From Anniella stebbinsi (Eukaryota > Chordata > Lepidosauria > Squamata > Anniellidae), in NCBI GenBank assembly GCA_029215795.1, contig JARDYH010000002.1:60613001-60677000 (forward strand): a stretch of 64,000 nt of DNA. Reading direction: 5' to 3'. Position 1 is the stretch's first letter, and the number at the start of each line of letters is the position of its first letter. The notes beneath the pieces are model-generated. The model was not told the DNA's origin. It ran no database searches and was given only the letters and a program-made list of their open reading frames with translations. Positions 1 through 11,974 of this stretch are shown here, one piece after another. The position numbers and the translations under genes were made by a program.

Positions 1-1495
1 CACAATGACTACTGCCTTTTGCCTCAGAGATAAGAATCCCAGATCAGTGGTGGGTTGTTATTATTTTTATTGTTCATCTCTTTCTCGCTCATGCCGTTTT
101 TTCTAGACGGACATGACGGGCTTTGCCAAGTCATACTGTCTTTTACAGATTCAGGAATTTTCTGACAATTGAGTGTGTTTTAAGTATGACTGCTTTCTGG
201 ATGTTGGTGTGGATGTATTTTGGTAGGCTCATATTTTGATGAATTCCTTGTGTAAGTGCAAAGTTTCAAAAATTCAATAATGCTTTGGAATTGAAGCACG
301 TGAAAGTTGAGCTCCGCTCATTCTTGCTTCATAGAGAAGGAAATGCTTCCTTTCATAGTCCACTTGATTTTTATAATGCTTTTTTGTATCATTACACTCA
401 AAGCAGTTTACAACAATGCATGACAAAAATAATACAAATACATCAATCACTATGCATTGTAGGCCCACATAAAGAGCAATAAACAGTTTAATAATAATAA
501 TGCATTGCTCTCTGGCCTAGGTGGTAAGTGGCACCTAGCAGAGTTCTCTACTGAAAGCAGCAGCAGATTGATTCCTGTTGAAGAACTGCAGAAAGAGGAG
601 GGGCTAGACCTTAATTGCAGGTATTAGTTGGAACTCAGTGAAGCACCTTCGGATCTAAATTGGGAGATGGCAGCTAGCAGAATGCTCTCCTCGGTTAATC
701 TTGCTTGGGTGGCTGGTTGTATTTGTTTCATAATTATCTGTTTTTTGAGATTTGTCAGAGAGGGGGATGACACCTTGGACAAATTCCTCAGGTAGCCTTT
801 CCATGCATGGAACACTTTCAGAAATCAGTTTTTGTTCTTTCTAATCTGAAATTGAAACACCCTACTCAAAAGTAGTTTTGCAAGCTGTCATTTCATGGCC
901 AAGCTGCTCCTGGCCAAACTGCCAGGAAGTCATTCTGGAATAGCTCCTAGTATTAATACCAGGTGGCAACTCCTCTTGGAAGTAATTCACCACTTTTTGT
1001 TCCTATTACAAGAAGAAAACTTTAAAAATAAATAAATAAATTGGTGACTCAAATTATGTGTCCTGTAATGTGTAATACAAATGCCCCTTGTTAATATTAG
1101 ACATTTGGGGAATCCTATTTGACTTCAAAATAGTATCCACTAAGTGCATTTCATCTCCACAATAGCATCTGCTGCCATTCTTGGAATCCATTTGCTTTTT
1201 GAGAGATTCTATTGACACTTTCCTGGCCTTCTCTAATTTTGCATTCAAATGGAGAATTTCTTTAGGATCCTCTAATGTGATACATTTCTTGAGCAGAAAG
1301 ATTGATGCAACACTTTCCAGGTCTTGGGATGACATATTTGGAAACATATTTACTTCAGACCATTGGTCTGATTTGAGAATGACTAGATAGTACCAGTTTC
1401 AGCCATGTATCTTACAATATAATTAATCACACCCTTTTTAGTCAGAAAGAGGGTATGGCCCAACAAAGTCAGTCAGATTCAACAATCTGAAATCA

Positions 1496-1497
<2 letters not shown>
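1..1497. other. No gene recognised
   Basis: AT-rich vertebrate-type noncoding sequence. Around 370-485 a stretch resembling the antisense 3' tail of an L2-type LINE is visible (the phrase CAAAGCAGTTTACAA). I see no exon, RNA gene or full repeat in the remainder; the short open frames carry no recognisable domain. Confidence 0.5.
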
Positions 1498-1541
<44 letters not shown>

Positions 1542-1745
1542 TCTTACCCGCCTCTCCGTTTGGATCGAGGTGGGGAACAACAGTAATTATAAAACATGAT
1601 AAAATACATAAAACTAATTAAAAACATGGCAAACATTATTAAAATAGAAATAAAACATCCTAAAAACATTCTAAAATTCCACAATTTTCCATTATTCCAC
1701 AACTGATGCTGCTTGTTCCATCCATGTACCTTACAATGCAATTAT
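1498..1745 (-). mobile_element. L2-type LINE 3' tail with (TTA)n, antisense
   Basis: A run of about 14 TTA units is followed by CCCGCCTCTCC and GGATCGAGGTGGGGA, the reverse complement of the 3' end also seen at 15945-16111 and 38150-38238. The rest is AT-rich 3'-UTR-like sequence. Similarity to other copies in this window is direct; the L2-clade label comes from the protein encoded just upstream of the copy at 37.8 kb. Confidence 0.6.
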
Positions 1746-3325
1746 TGGCTCCCTTGGAAACACCCTGCATTGCATGTAAGACTGGCAGAATTGGAGATGG
1801 CACAAGTTTTGTAAGATGTTCAGGCAGTCAAACCTTTGTATCTTATGACATACTTCTTTTGACATGGGCTCTTAGAATATAACTGATTTAGTATTTTTAG
1901 TAAAAAAAAAAATCAAGGAGGTTTTTTTTCACACTGGCAATGCTATAAAGTACTAAAAACCACGCATGAGTCTTCATTTTACAAAAACAGCACAGTTATG
2001 CTCTTGATGTGTTGCGGAAGAATTGCAGTGTTGTGCTAGGTGGTGCTATTGTATAATTTTTTAAAATGGGGATTACCCTTTTCAAATAAACAGGGATCTT
2101 CATGGTTATTTGATATATTCCCAGGCACAAGTGATCTTTATATATAACTACCAAAATGCCCATCATAATGACTCAGTGAGTGGAAGGAGGACCAATATAA
2201 TGCAAGGTCTCCTGGAAAATGTAGCATGTTAGATCCTTCTGCTGTCTCACCATCACTGTGGCCTGGGTTATCCAATGGCAGAGGTAAATAGCAGCCTGCC
2301 CTTTTCTGTACAACGTCTCTAAATGTAGCACTTCCAGTCATTAAGAATCCAACCTGCTCCTGTCTAGTCTTGCCTTGCCATGTATGCATAGCCCCAACTT
2401 GGATCCTGTTTCTTGGTCCTATTTATTGTTCCTTCTTATTTTAACACTACATTTCAATTCAGAGGTTTCTCTGTGCAAGGTCTCCAAGATCTAAAACACA
2501 AAGTAAAGATGAAAACAGGATAGTGAAGGAAACCAGTGAGTATGCACATGCAAATGAGAAAACAAAACCTAAATGTAAACATATGGTCTATCTACATTCC
2601 TATACTATGTAAGCTAATCAGAGCAAAATCAACATACACCAGTTGTTTATTTTGTTGTTGGTGAAAGATGGAAAAGAGAGACTGCTCCAAATAGGCATTA
2701 TGCTATGTTTGATAGGGGTGATTTTGATTTACAATAGCAAATCCTCAAACCAATGAGCTCAAAGTCATGTGCATAGAAGCTGCTCAAGGAAAAGGGCCAT
2801 CTGTGACAAAGTTTACCTTAGGAAAATGAGAATTGGCAAGAAAGGGGCTAATCCTTTTATGTATCAGGCTGCAGGATAAGACGTGACTGGAAGAATGGCC
2901 CTAAATGGAGGCTGCTATTCCAGGTACTGGAAAGCTAAGAAGTTGGCCTTGGCAGGTTCAACAAATAGCACGCCCTGCAAGAGCAAATTATATATATAGG
3001 TGTGTGTGTAAGGTCTGGGGGGAAAAAAAGGTTTCACTAGGCATTGAAATGACATCAAACTCTGTGCCAGACAAACTTCTCAAACCATTCAAAGTTGGAG
3101 TCCACACCACTGCAAAGGGCCGGCCTGTGTTCATCATTTGGCTTGCTATAAGTAGTGGTGGGACACGGAGAAGGGCCTCTGAGGCAGATCTTCATTTATG
3201 GTCTAGCTTGAGTGGGAACAGGCAGTACTTCTCCCACATAAGCCATAATGCTTTAACTCCTGTAGCTTATGGTATACAAGCACCAACTAAATTTAGGAGA
3301 TGGTTAGTGACAACCTAAACTATGT
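1746..3325. other. No gene or clear repeat recognised
   Basis: Mixed-composition noncoding sequence. The longest open frame (2905-3318, plus strand) has no recognisable domain and no sign of coding composition. Confidence 0.45.
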
Positions 3326-3460
3326 GTGTTTGTTTTCAATTGATCTTAAAAAATGTTTTAATTTGGATTCATTTTATCTGTATCTTACTATTGTTAGCTG
3401 CCCTGAGTGCTATTTATGGTGGAAAGACTGGATATAAATGTAATAAAGAAATATATATAT
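3326..3460 (+). mobile_element. LINE 3' tail fragment (L2-like)
   Basis: Ends in the pattern GCTGCCCTGAGTGC ... GGTGGAAAGACTGGATATAAATGTAATAAAG, matching in form the tails at 4200-4345 and 28838-28978 (AAGCYRCTTTGAGTG ... AGAAAGGYGGGRWATAAAT). Confidence 0.5.
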
Positions 3461-3925
3461 ATCTGAATATAATATGAAATAATAGAACTAGTTGATTTTA
3501 GGAGCAAAGAGAAACAGCAGTAGCACTCACTTTGGAGAGAAAGTGAACAGGGCTGTCTAAAATCAGCTCAGTTAACTGCAGAAATGGTGCCGTGTGATAC
3601 AGTTTTAAGGGTGGATTTCTTAGATGTTTGAGCAATATACAAGATGGGTAACAATATACAGCCTTCTCACTGTTTCTGCATAGAACAAATAAAGTCTTGC
3701 TTGGTGCATCTTTGCATAGCTATTGACATCAGGACTGTCAAAAATCTTTGATTGGCAGTGGTGGCTATATCTGTGGGTGGACTTAGGTAAATACCACTTC
3801 CTCCATGTGGCTGCATCCAAAGATCCATTCACATAGTAGAGCAACTTATGTCTGAGCCAGCATTTAAAATGTTATGTCAGTGGCACAATTTCAGCACATT
3901 GGACAGCTTCCTTCCCCCACCTTCA

Positions 3926-3968
3926 GCAGCAGCAGCAGCCGCCGCCACCACCACCACCACCACCACAA
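3926..3968 (+). repeat. CAG/CCG/CCA trinucleotide repeat
   Basis: Compound microsatellite (CAG)n-(CCG)n-(CCA)n. It sits in a frame that would read alanine/threonine, but no coding context is seen around it. Confidence 0.85.
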
Positions 3969-4073
3969 CATTGGAAGAGTGCCTTCTTCCATATGAGCCT
4001 GCCCAGTCCTTAAGATCTTCTAGACAGGCCCTTCTTTTGAGATGCTGTTATCAAAGTGGCATTTGGTGCTGAT

Positions 4074-4345
4074 GTATGAGAGAGCCTTTTTGGTGGCTGC
4101 TCCCAGGCTGTGGAACTCCCTGCCGACGGAATCTATATTTGCTCCCTCTCTGCTGTCCTTCCACCAGCAGGCAAGACCACTTTTTAAAGAAGGACTTTTG
4201 GTCTTCTGTTAGTTTGGATGGTGTTTTTATTTGTGATTGTTATGTTTTTATTGAATTTTAATGTGTTTTAATCTGTTTTGTAAGCTGCTTTGAGTGCCTT
4301 TTTGGTAGAAAGGTTGGGTATAAATCACATAAATAAACAAGTTTT
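4074..4345 (+). mobile_element. L2-clade LINE 3' end (ORF2 C-terminus plus tail)
   Basis: One frame reads RAFLVAAPRLWNSLP near 4085-4125, a hallmark of the L2 ORF2 C-terminus (related to AFSSIAPRLWNGL in the copy at 37.9 kb). It is followed by a T-rich 3' UTR and the tail AAGCTGCTTTGAGTG ... GGTATAAAT. It is 5'-truncated and frame-disrupted. Confidence 0.7.
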
Positions 4346-4649
4346 TGAATATAAACTAGAAGCCCAACCACCAAGGATTTTATTAAAGAAATTAAGTAGT
4401 TATATACCTTCTGTGTAGTGTGTATTTTGGCCATATGGCCTAGTTCTCATGTAAAACCTGTATGTGGGCTGTGCCACTTCAGACTGGGGTGAAGGCTCAC
4501 AGGATTAAATAAATATATCTCCACACACAAAACAATAAGCCCTGCACATAGGAAACTAGACAATTACCCTTCTTCATCTCATCTAGTTGTCTATGTGGAG
4601 GGTTTCTTCTTATTCCCTGAACTGATGCTACTGTTCCATCCATGTACTT

Positions 4650-4815
4650 CACAATGTAATTACTGGGCCTGTTCAGACAACACGCTAACCCATGGTTAGT
4701 CCAAGAACCCTTTTGCAGCAAATGGTTAGTGAGCATGTTTAAATCATGGTTATATAGCCACCATGGCTAGGAATGGTTCACATAACATGCTAAGCCATAA
4801 TGTTTCACTCAAAAT
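4650..4815. mobile_element. MITE fragment (TTCAGACAACACG family)
   Basis: Begins with CTGTTCAGACAACACGC and holds short inverted copies of CCATGGTTA/TAACCATG. It resembles the ends of the elements at 18942-19177 and 9125-9352. It is decayed and I could not fix its boundaries. Confidence 0.4.
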
Positions 4816-5048
4816 GCTTAAACGCAGTGGCTTAGGTGTCATTTGGACAGGTTCATTGGCTCTGAAAATCTGAAGTGGTACATGCCAAACACTGGTTTTA
4901 TTTTCCAAAGAGGAGTGCAGGCTATAGAACCAAAATCCTTAATAGGTTCAGTCAATCCTAACCTTGGTTCTTATGGGCTGAAATAATTATCCATGTAGAC
5001 TTCAGATTTAACCAACAGCAGGTTTTTGGAAGCTCATCCTCCTACAGG

Positions 5049-5142
5049 TAACTTAGAGTGCAATCCAATGCATGTTTACTCAGAAGTAAGTCCCACTATA
5101 TCCAATGGTTCCCACATAGATGTGCATAGAATTGCAGCCTTA
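5049..5142 (+). repeat. Interspersed CAGAAGTAAGTCCCA repeat
   Basis: Contains GTGCAATCCAATGCATG, ACTCAGAAGTAAGTCCCA and ATAGAATTGCAGCC in order. Related copies lie at about 24728-24822 (plus) and 61609-61698 (minus), with pieces near 14425 and 21465. Its frequency fits squamate genomes. The repeat class is not determined. Confidence 0.6.
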
Positions 5143-5329
5143 ATATGTAAGGGTCTCAGGAAGTGGTGGGAGAAAGTTTCAGTTGTGAAATCAGCTGTAG
5201 TTAAAGAACAGGTGATGACCTAACCATAGATTTTTGTAGCCAGAGTTTGCTGACTTATTTGGCCCCACACTTCACCTTCCTATCCTGCATCATTCTGATT
5301 TCCAAGCCTGATTTCCAACTTTTGCCAGG

Positions 5330-5575
5330 TCTCAATTGTCCACCCATTTGCTTCCCTTCCCTTCCTTTCCTTTCTCTTCCCTTCCCCCCTCCTCTCCAGT
5401 CCCAATTCCTTAGCCACTGCCCCGATTTCCCGGCCCAGTTTCCCAGCCTTTGCCGGCTCTCCATTGTCTACCCATTTGCTTCTCTGCCTGCTCCTTTCCC
5501 CTCCTCCTGAGTTCCGATTCCTGACCCACCCACCGAATTTGCCAGCCTAATTTCCATGCCATTGCCAGCTCACCC
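5330..5575 (+). repeat. Pyrimidine-rich imperfect tandem repeat
   Basis: Strong C/T strand asymmetry. Phrases such as CCCATTTGCTTC, CAATTC/CGATTC and TTTCC.GCC.TTGCC recur with a period of roughly 125 bp, so it appears to be about two decayed tandem units. Open frames here are proline/serine-rich by composition only. Confidence 0.5.
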
Positions 5576-7735
5576 CTCACCAGCAACAAACCACCAACAC
5601 AGAATAAAAAGAAACTTTCCCCTGCTGTGGCAGCCCACAATGGGGGAGTATAGCTCAGGGCCTGACAGGGACCCGTGGGGACATTGCATCAAACAGGAAA
5701 TAGAGGCTTCCAACTCCTTGAAAATTTGCAGAAATACGACAACATTTAAAATGCACACTCCCCAAATGGGAACTAGCACATGCACTCCTGGATGAATGCA
5801 TGACTTCACATTCTCATGAAAAGAGAGGATTTATTCACATGTGAAGCCATTTGAGAACCACGTGGGAGGGAGGGGGAGCTGTTTTGGAATTGGAGACATA
5901 GCTCAATGTGGCAGGAAAACAAGCTTACTCAAGGTTGCTCCTCCAGTTAGACACACGTGCAAACAAAAGCAACTTTACAGAGTGTATCGCCGAAGGTGGA
6001 AGGAGGGAGGAGTCAGGTGGTGAAGGGGAAGGGAGTGCCAGCGGCAGGCACAATCTGTTGCTAGGCAGATCTCAGGGACAAAGATCACCCGAGGCAGCAT
6101 TTTGGCTGCTCTTGGTAAGCAGCAATGTAGGCAATCACCGTAACCCACGATGGCATGCCACATGACACACTAACCTGTGGTAGGTAAAATAACCTCTACT
6201 GCAAACTGTTGGTTCTTAGGATAGGTTGTTTGGAGAAACCCCCCCCACTAAGGGTGGTAAAAACAGGGCTCAGATGACACACTAACCCATTGTGGGTTGT
6301 TCAGGAAAACAACCCATCATTGGCTGGTGTGTCCTGAAAACCCAGTCACTATAAGTGGGGGAAGTGGAAGTGAGTATATATGTATCATATGTACATGCAC
6401 ACTTGTCCAGATAATACTGTTGATATGCAGTATATGTGAAGAAGGACGTTAATGGGCATTTGATCACCTAAGATCCTTTCTGATGATTACACTGTCTGCA
6501 CAGGGGTGTTTTCAAATTTCAATAGTCCTTAAATAGGCAGTATTGTTCAGTACAGAAATAACTGAAGAAGGTGAAGGAGAATCCAGGTTTGAAGGAACAT
6601 TCAAACTCTTGGCAGGTTTCTGCTTTTCTGTGATGTTGGATGCTTAATCCTTACCAAAATAGGTCCTTATCAATAAAGAAGCTCTGCTCTGCACATTCTC
6701 TTCAATTTACAGTTCAGCTGAGGCAGCAGTTTGTTTGAAAGTCAAAGGCAGCCCCTTGGCTTCAAGGTACCATTTTATCTCTGAAAATCAGCTATGTGAA
6801 AATTGACTATTTCAATGGGGCAATCTTTTGTCAATTATTTGGACAAAAAGCTTTTTGTCTGCGCTTGTTGTTGGGAATTCAAAAGCAGAAATTGCAGGGG
6901 AAGAAGCCAACTCTAAAGAGAGCAGCATGCAAACTAGTTTTACTAAATCTAAGGACAAAAATAGCTTGTCAGCATTCAGTAACAATTAAAATGTGTTTAT
7001 GGAAAATATGTTCTAGTTAAAAATGCACAAAATGTCCACTAATCATAAAGATTAACTGCCTTTGTCAGGTACCTGATCTATTGGAACATGCCTGCTTTTT
7101 AAAAAAAAAACACAACACATTAGATATTCATTTATACAGCAATCTTAATAATTTTTCTTCTTCTGAGAGAGTGCACGTATATAAAATAGTAATTGTGGCA
7201 GGGTTTAGTATGAGACTGACACAAATAAATTGAATCCATTATCCTGTTATTAATTGCATGTAAGTGAACCTTTCTGATTGGCTCTCTGTGATGTCATGTT
7301 CAGTTCCACCCAGCAACTATGTGGGTGTAGCAGCTTGATGCTATTGAAATTCTCCTTTAATTCTTTCTCCTGTCAGCACACATTTTAAAAGGAGTGGTGG
7401 GGAGGGGTTCATGTTCTTACCTGCTTCTTTTCAATGCTCTCCTACAAGGGTCCATAATCAGAAAAGCATTGTGTTTTGTGGGAAGAAATTATATTAGCGT
7501 TGGGTGTTTGATTAGCCAAAACTAATAAAGAAAAAGAGGCATTTCCAGCATTTTATGTTCTTGCTTTACTGCAGATGGAAAGAAAAGGGTTTTGGCAGAT
7601 AAATAAAGGAAGTGACAACTGAGTCCTTCATGTGGGGACTCTTAACTTGCCCTATTCTGTTGTATCTGGCGTAGTGGTCTTGACTTTCAGATTTTATCTC
7701 CTTTTCAGTGCTTTGCTGGAAGGGAAGTTGTTCTT
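5576..7735. other. No gene recognised; MITE-like inverted pieces at 6155-6330
   Basis: Between 6155 and 6330, ATGACACACTAACC occurs twice with short TTGTGGGTTGTT-type partners, suggesting MITE relics. The remainder (6331-7735) is AT-rich and without a recognisable repeat or exon. Confidence 0.4.
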
Positions 7736-7737
7736 GG

Positions 7738-7788
7738 GGTGGTGTGTGTGTGTGTATGTATGTATATATATATATATATATATATATG
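7738..7788. repeat. (GT)n-(TA)n microsatellite
   Basis: Run of GT dinucleotides passing through GTAT units into about 12 TA units. Confidence 0.9.
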
Positions 7789-8002
7789 GCCTTTGATGAA
7801 TATTCAGAATGATATCATCTGTCATCCTGTCTTTGCAGAGGATAGAGGCAGTTGGCTCTCTTACAATGGTGCTTCTTTAAAAGCGAATAACGATTGCTAT
7901 CATGTGGGGAAGACTCTGCCGTGACATCTGTAGAATAATAAAAGCCTTGTCATGAAATCTTCTGGAATTGAAGGGAAAGCCTGAGTGCTACAGGATGGTA
8001 CT

Positions 8003-8041
8003 GGGGTGGTGGGGTGGTGGTGGGGTGGTGGTGGCAGGGGG
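8003..8041 (+). other. G-rich tract with quadruplex potential
   Basis: Four GGGG or longer runs separated by TGGT-type spacers of 4-12 nt occur on the plus strand. This meets the usual sequence pattern for a G-quadruplex. No gene context is visible. Confidence 0.6.
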
Positions 8042-8287
8042 AACTGACAGATATAGGTATTTGTGTGGAGATGTAAGTATAGCTTGCTGTGCAGCTGATG
8101 ATCTGTCACCAGTCACCCTGGATACATGTTGGAGGGAATGGGTCCAGTTTATGGCTACTGGCTCAGAGGGCCTTCCTTTTTGCATGGATTATATAGCCTA
8201 ACATGCTACTGCTGAGCATGTTAGGCCAAAACAGACATCAAGGCAGCCACAGGTAAAGGGCTTGTCCATATAAGCATTCCTTCCTCC

Positions 8288-8629
8288 TTGGATGACCATA
8301 TGGATAGGAAGACAGGGCTCCTGAATCTTTAACAGGGCTCCTGCATCTTTAATAGAAAAGGGAATTTCAGCAGGTGTCATTTGTATGCATCCAGCACCTG
8401 GTGAAATTCCCTCTTCACCACAACAGCTAAAGCTGCAGGAGCCCAGCCCTCTTTAGCTAGAGTGACCGGATACAAAAGAGAGAAGGGCTCTTGCTCCTTT
8501 AACTGTTGTGATGAAGAGGGAATTTCACCAGGTGCTGCATGCATACAAATGACACCTGCTGAAATTCCCTTTTCTATGCAACTGTTAAAGATACAGGAGC
8601 CCTGTTCTCCTTCCCATATGGTCACCTTA
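8288..8629. mobile_element. hAT-type MITE (TAGGGTGACCATAT family), full-length, decayed ends
   Basis: Terminal repeats TTGGATGACC and GGTCACCTTA are mutated forms of TAGGGTGACC. Inside are two inverted half-elements, each with CTTTAACAGTTGT, a GAAATTCCCTC block and its inverse. The flanking octamers do not match, so the target duplication has decayed or the boundary is shifted. Confidence 0.75.
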
Positions 8630-8646
8630 TCCATGATTGAATCAGA

Positions 8647-8992
8647 GGCTGCCTCTACAAGAGAGGTTTAAAGCTCTTTCAAGGCTGATTAAAATTTTTA
8701 CCTCTACAAGAGAGGAGCGCAAATTGGGGGTTGAGGCGCTTTAAACTTCCGATTATGCGCATTATCGAATGCGCATTAAACCGCGAGTTTTAATTTGCGG
8801 CGGCAGTTAAAGCGCCTTACTGCTGTGTAAACATGCAATTCTCCACATGTCAACAAGTTTAAAGCGCATTTCGGTCATCCAGTAATGCGCTTCGCCACCT
8901 CTCATACAGAGGTATTAGGAGTAAATGTGCTTCTGCGAATATGCGCATAATCGGGCAGCCAGGCGCCAAAGCAACTCCTTCTAGAGGGGGTC
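8647..8992. mobile_element. Harbinger MITE copy 1 (346 bp)
   Basis: Ends GGCTGCCTCTACAAG and CTTCTAGAGGGGGTC lie inside a perfect 3-bp target duplication, AGA. Internally it is CpG-rich with ATTATGCGCATTATCG-like sites. It matches the two ends of the 9.9-kb element at 46803-56702 fused together. Confidence 0.85.
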
Positions 8993-9054
8993 AGAGAGGG
9001 GAGGGAAAGTCAGCACAGCCTCAATGCCATTTGGGACTTGGCAGTTGGGAATAG

Positions 9055-9056
<2 letters not shown>

Positions 9057-9085
<29 letters not shown>
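9057..9085. repeat. (GA)n microsatellite
   Basis: About 14 uninterrupted GA units. Confidence 0.9.
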
Positions 9086-9089
<4 letters not shown>

Positions 9090-9124
9090 GATAGCATTGA
9101 CCTAAGCCTATCCGTATTCCACAC

Positions 9125-9352
9125 ACATTGGTTGAATTTGGATGACACATTAAGCAACTGGGGGTGGGGAAACAATAGTCAGTTGTATTGTTGTATTGAC
9201 TATCATGTCATCTGAATGCTGCCATAGTCAACTCAGTGCTGATCCTAATCCACACCATGGTTGATTATTACCATGTTGTGTGGGGAGTACCCCCTAGATG
9301 AACAACTGTAAAGTTGATTATTACCCCACCATTGTCCGAATTCAGCCATTGT
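9125..9352. mobile_element. MITE, TGAATGCAGCC family, copy A
   Basis: Inverted ends GGTTGAATTTGGATGACA and TGTCCGAATTCAGCC. The interior includes GTGTGGGGAGTACCCCC and GATTATTACC, shared in inverted orientation with 18942-19177. No protein is encoded. Confidence 0.7.
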
Positions 9353-9417
9353 GTTGTTTTACCGTTTAAATAGTAGAAAGAAGAGGGAAAAGAGCACCAC
9401 TAAACCAATGAAAAAAG

Positions 9418-9860
9418 AGAGCCAAGTTCTGGTACTATGAAACAATCTTTTTCTTTAATCTTTAATAATATCTTCGGTCTGCTCTACATGTTTTGGAAAA
9501 ACATCCTTCATCAGGAGCTGAAGGAAAAGGCACATTACTGCAATTTCATAATCATTACCACAATGTTAAAACAATAAAACCTAAATGCAAAGGGAAACAG
9601 TTCTTGGCTTGTTGGGCGTCCCCATCGGGCTCTGTGGTAACTGTCTTCCTCCTTACGCACCCTTTAAATAGCCACAGGATTAAAATTAATGTAGCTGGGG
9701 ATTGTAGCAAGTTAATTTCCTTTTCTCTTAAATTCTGTATGCTGATCCATGTTTCCCACCTGTAATCCCCGCTTTTTGTTTGCTTATGACTAAATAAGCC
9801 CCATTTTGAGTATTCAGTGATTTCTGTGGCATAATTTGAGAGATTTCTTCCTTGCATACC
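9418..9860 (-). mobile_element. Unclassified retroelement fragment, possibly Penelope-like
   Basis: On the minus strand, CTGATGAAGGATG is followed by TTTTCCAAAACATGT, a layout like the hammerhead-type leaders of Penelope-like elements (CTGATGA, short stem, GAAAC). The G of the GAAA box reads A here, so any ribozyme would be inactive. The upstream frame (9555-9872) has no domain I can name. Confidence 0.35.
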
Positions 9861-10545
9861 TCCCCCCAACACTTTATCCTCTATCGTGCCTATTGATAAA
9901 GGGGCATATGGTAAACAGAGAGCAATGGTGATGATACTACCTATGCTGACTTAGGTATAATTTGTTGGTTTATGGGGGGAGCAGCCTGCATCATCACCAC
10001 TAAGTGCTGCACAGCTCCAAGTACATGAGACAGGAAGGTCCCCAAAGGGCAACTCCTATCCTGACACGAGAGCTGCACAGCCCCCCCCCCCCGAGGAGCA
10101 GGGCCTCTGAATTGCCAACCACCATAAAGGTGCTGGAGTGCTTACCATCCCTATTTAAAACTCATGAGATTCCAGCACCACCCTGACACCCACCAATTAA
10201 CTTATTTATTCTCCAATGCAAATGCATTTAGTCCAGTATGAAGTAGACAAAAACCTGTACGCCAACAAACATGCATCAGGAAAAAATCCTACTCAGCCCT
10301 CCCTCCGAAATGAGCAACTGGCTAATCCCATACTGGTTATTAGGGAGGAAGGGTGGGGCTGGTAACAAAAGAGGCTAGGATTCACTGTGGGCCCCGCCTT
10401 CACCTAAAGCTACACACTTGCTTGAGACGTGTGCAGCGTCTATCTGTCTCATTCTTGCCTGCAAATACAACTCCCACCCAAGCCGTTCTGGCTGGGCAGG
10501 AATCGGACATACTGGAGAGCCTCCTAAGTCATAGGGAGGCATACA
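9861..10545. other. No gene recognised
   Basis: Mixed sequence with a C-homopolymer of about 12 at 10081-10092. I see no repeat boundary or exon. Confidence 0.4.
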
Positions 10546-10553
10546 TAGTCTAT

Positions 10554-10873
10554 TAGGCTGACCAGATAAAATCCAGGTCAGGGCTCATGTAACTTTAACA
10601 GTTGTAGAGAAAAGGGAATTTCAGCCAGGGTCATTTCTATGCAATTCGTTCCTGGTGAAATTCCCTCTTCATCACAACAGTTAAAGTTGCAGGCACTATA
10701 CTAGAGTGACCATATACAAAAGAAGGCAGGGCCCCTGCAACTTTAACTGTTGTGAGGAAGAGGGAATTTCACTAGGAACTAATTGCATACAAATGACACT
10801 GGCTGAAATTCCCGTTTCTCTACAACTGTTAATGTTACATGAACCCTGTCCTCCTTTTCATATGGTCAGCCTA
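10554..10873. mobile_element. hAT-type MITE (TAGGCTGACCA subtype)
   Basis: Ends TAGGCTGACCAGATAAAA and CATATGGTCAGCCTA enclose two inverted half-elements containing AACTTTAACAGTTGT, GAAATTCCC and the central ACCATATACAAAAG. Flanking octamers differ (TAGTCTAT and ATCTTTTA). The 13 bp left of it, ATACATAGTCTAT, recur left of the copy at 25224. Confidence 0.8.
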
Positions 10874-11429
10874 ATCTTTTATGTTACAAAGTGTTCATCA
10901 TACAGTAAGTACACACATTAAGGAGAAGTCTGTCTCTGAAGCAATAACTTACAATGTTAAGGGGTATTGTCTTTTAACTGGGGGAGCATTCAAAAATATT
11001 ATCACTCTTCCACCTGCAGTCTGAGGCAGTATAGCCCAGAATTCTTCTGACATTCTCTGAAATGAGTAGATTATTTTAATATTCCTGTCTCCTCTTGCAA
11101 AGTGGACAGATTTTGATCTTCACATTTCTAATTGATGAGGGATGTCTCAAGCTAAAACCCACAATTCTCCAAACCTGCAGCTGTTACTTCAGCTGTTCCA
11201 ACCCTCCTGTTGTTTGCCTTTACAGCGTGCCCTAAACATAGACATTCCATAATAAAGAAATATATGTATCCTGGCCACCAGGTGCTGAGAAAGTGTTATC
11301 AGGTGCTGCTGCTGATTTCCCCATTAATTCCCTTTCTTAATTTAGCCACTTCCACCATCCCAGTAGACTGTGATGACAGATCCCATCATATAAAACTAGA
11401 AAAATAAGAGCACTTTGGACATACATTGT

Positions 11430-11574
11430 TTTTATGTTGTATGGTTTTATTGATTGTTTTATCTTTTTAAATTGTTTTTAACATTTTTACACTACCAATA
11501 GTATTTTATTGATTGTTTTTATCTTGTTTTAATTGTTTTAACTTTGTATGTCACCTAGGGTATTCTGTATATAA

Positions 11575-11609
<35 letters not shown>

Positions 11610-11630
11610 CAACAACAACACATTTGTAAG
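11430..11630 (+). mobile_element. LINE 3' tail with (AAT)n(AAC)n
   Basis: T-rich 3' UTR with repeated TTTTATTGATTGTTTT, then GTCACCTAGGGTATTCTGTATATAAA-type tail and about 10 AAT plus 5 AAC units. Same layout as other L2-type tails in the window. Confidence 0.55.
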
Positions 11631-11666
11631 GGTTGGTGTGAAATGTCAGGATGACTGGGCTCTGAG

Positions 11667-11968
11667 TAGGGTGACCATATGGAAAGGAGGACAGGGCTCC
11701 TGTGTCTTTAACAGTTGTATAGAAAAGGGAATTTCAGCAGGTGTCATTTGCATGCATGCAGCACCTGGTGAAATTCCCTCTTCATCACAACAGTTAAAGC
11801 TCCAGGAGCCCTGCCCCTTTTTGTATCTGGTCACACTAGGCAGAGCTCCTGCAGCTTTAACTGTTGTGATGAAGAGGGAATTTCACCAGGTGCTGCATGC
11901 ATACAAATGACACCTGCTGAAATTCCCTTTTCTATGCAAGTGTTAAAGATTACAGGAGCCCTGTCCTA
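11667..11968. mobile_element. hAT-type MITE (TAGGGTGACCATAT family), right end deleted
   Basis: The left end TAGGGTGACCATATGG is intact; the right half stops at CCTGTCCTA, missing the usual inverted end. Flanking octamers GCTCTGAG and GGTCTGAA agree at 6 of 8 positions, compatible with an old hAT 8-bp target duplication. Confidence 0.75.
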
Positions 11969-11974
11969 GGTCTG

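Noticed and set aside
3848..4072. Open frame with alanine/threonine run that might be a host poly-alanine exon
   Set aside because: The run is a CAG/CCG/CCA microsatellite and the frame then enters L2-type LINE sequence.
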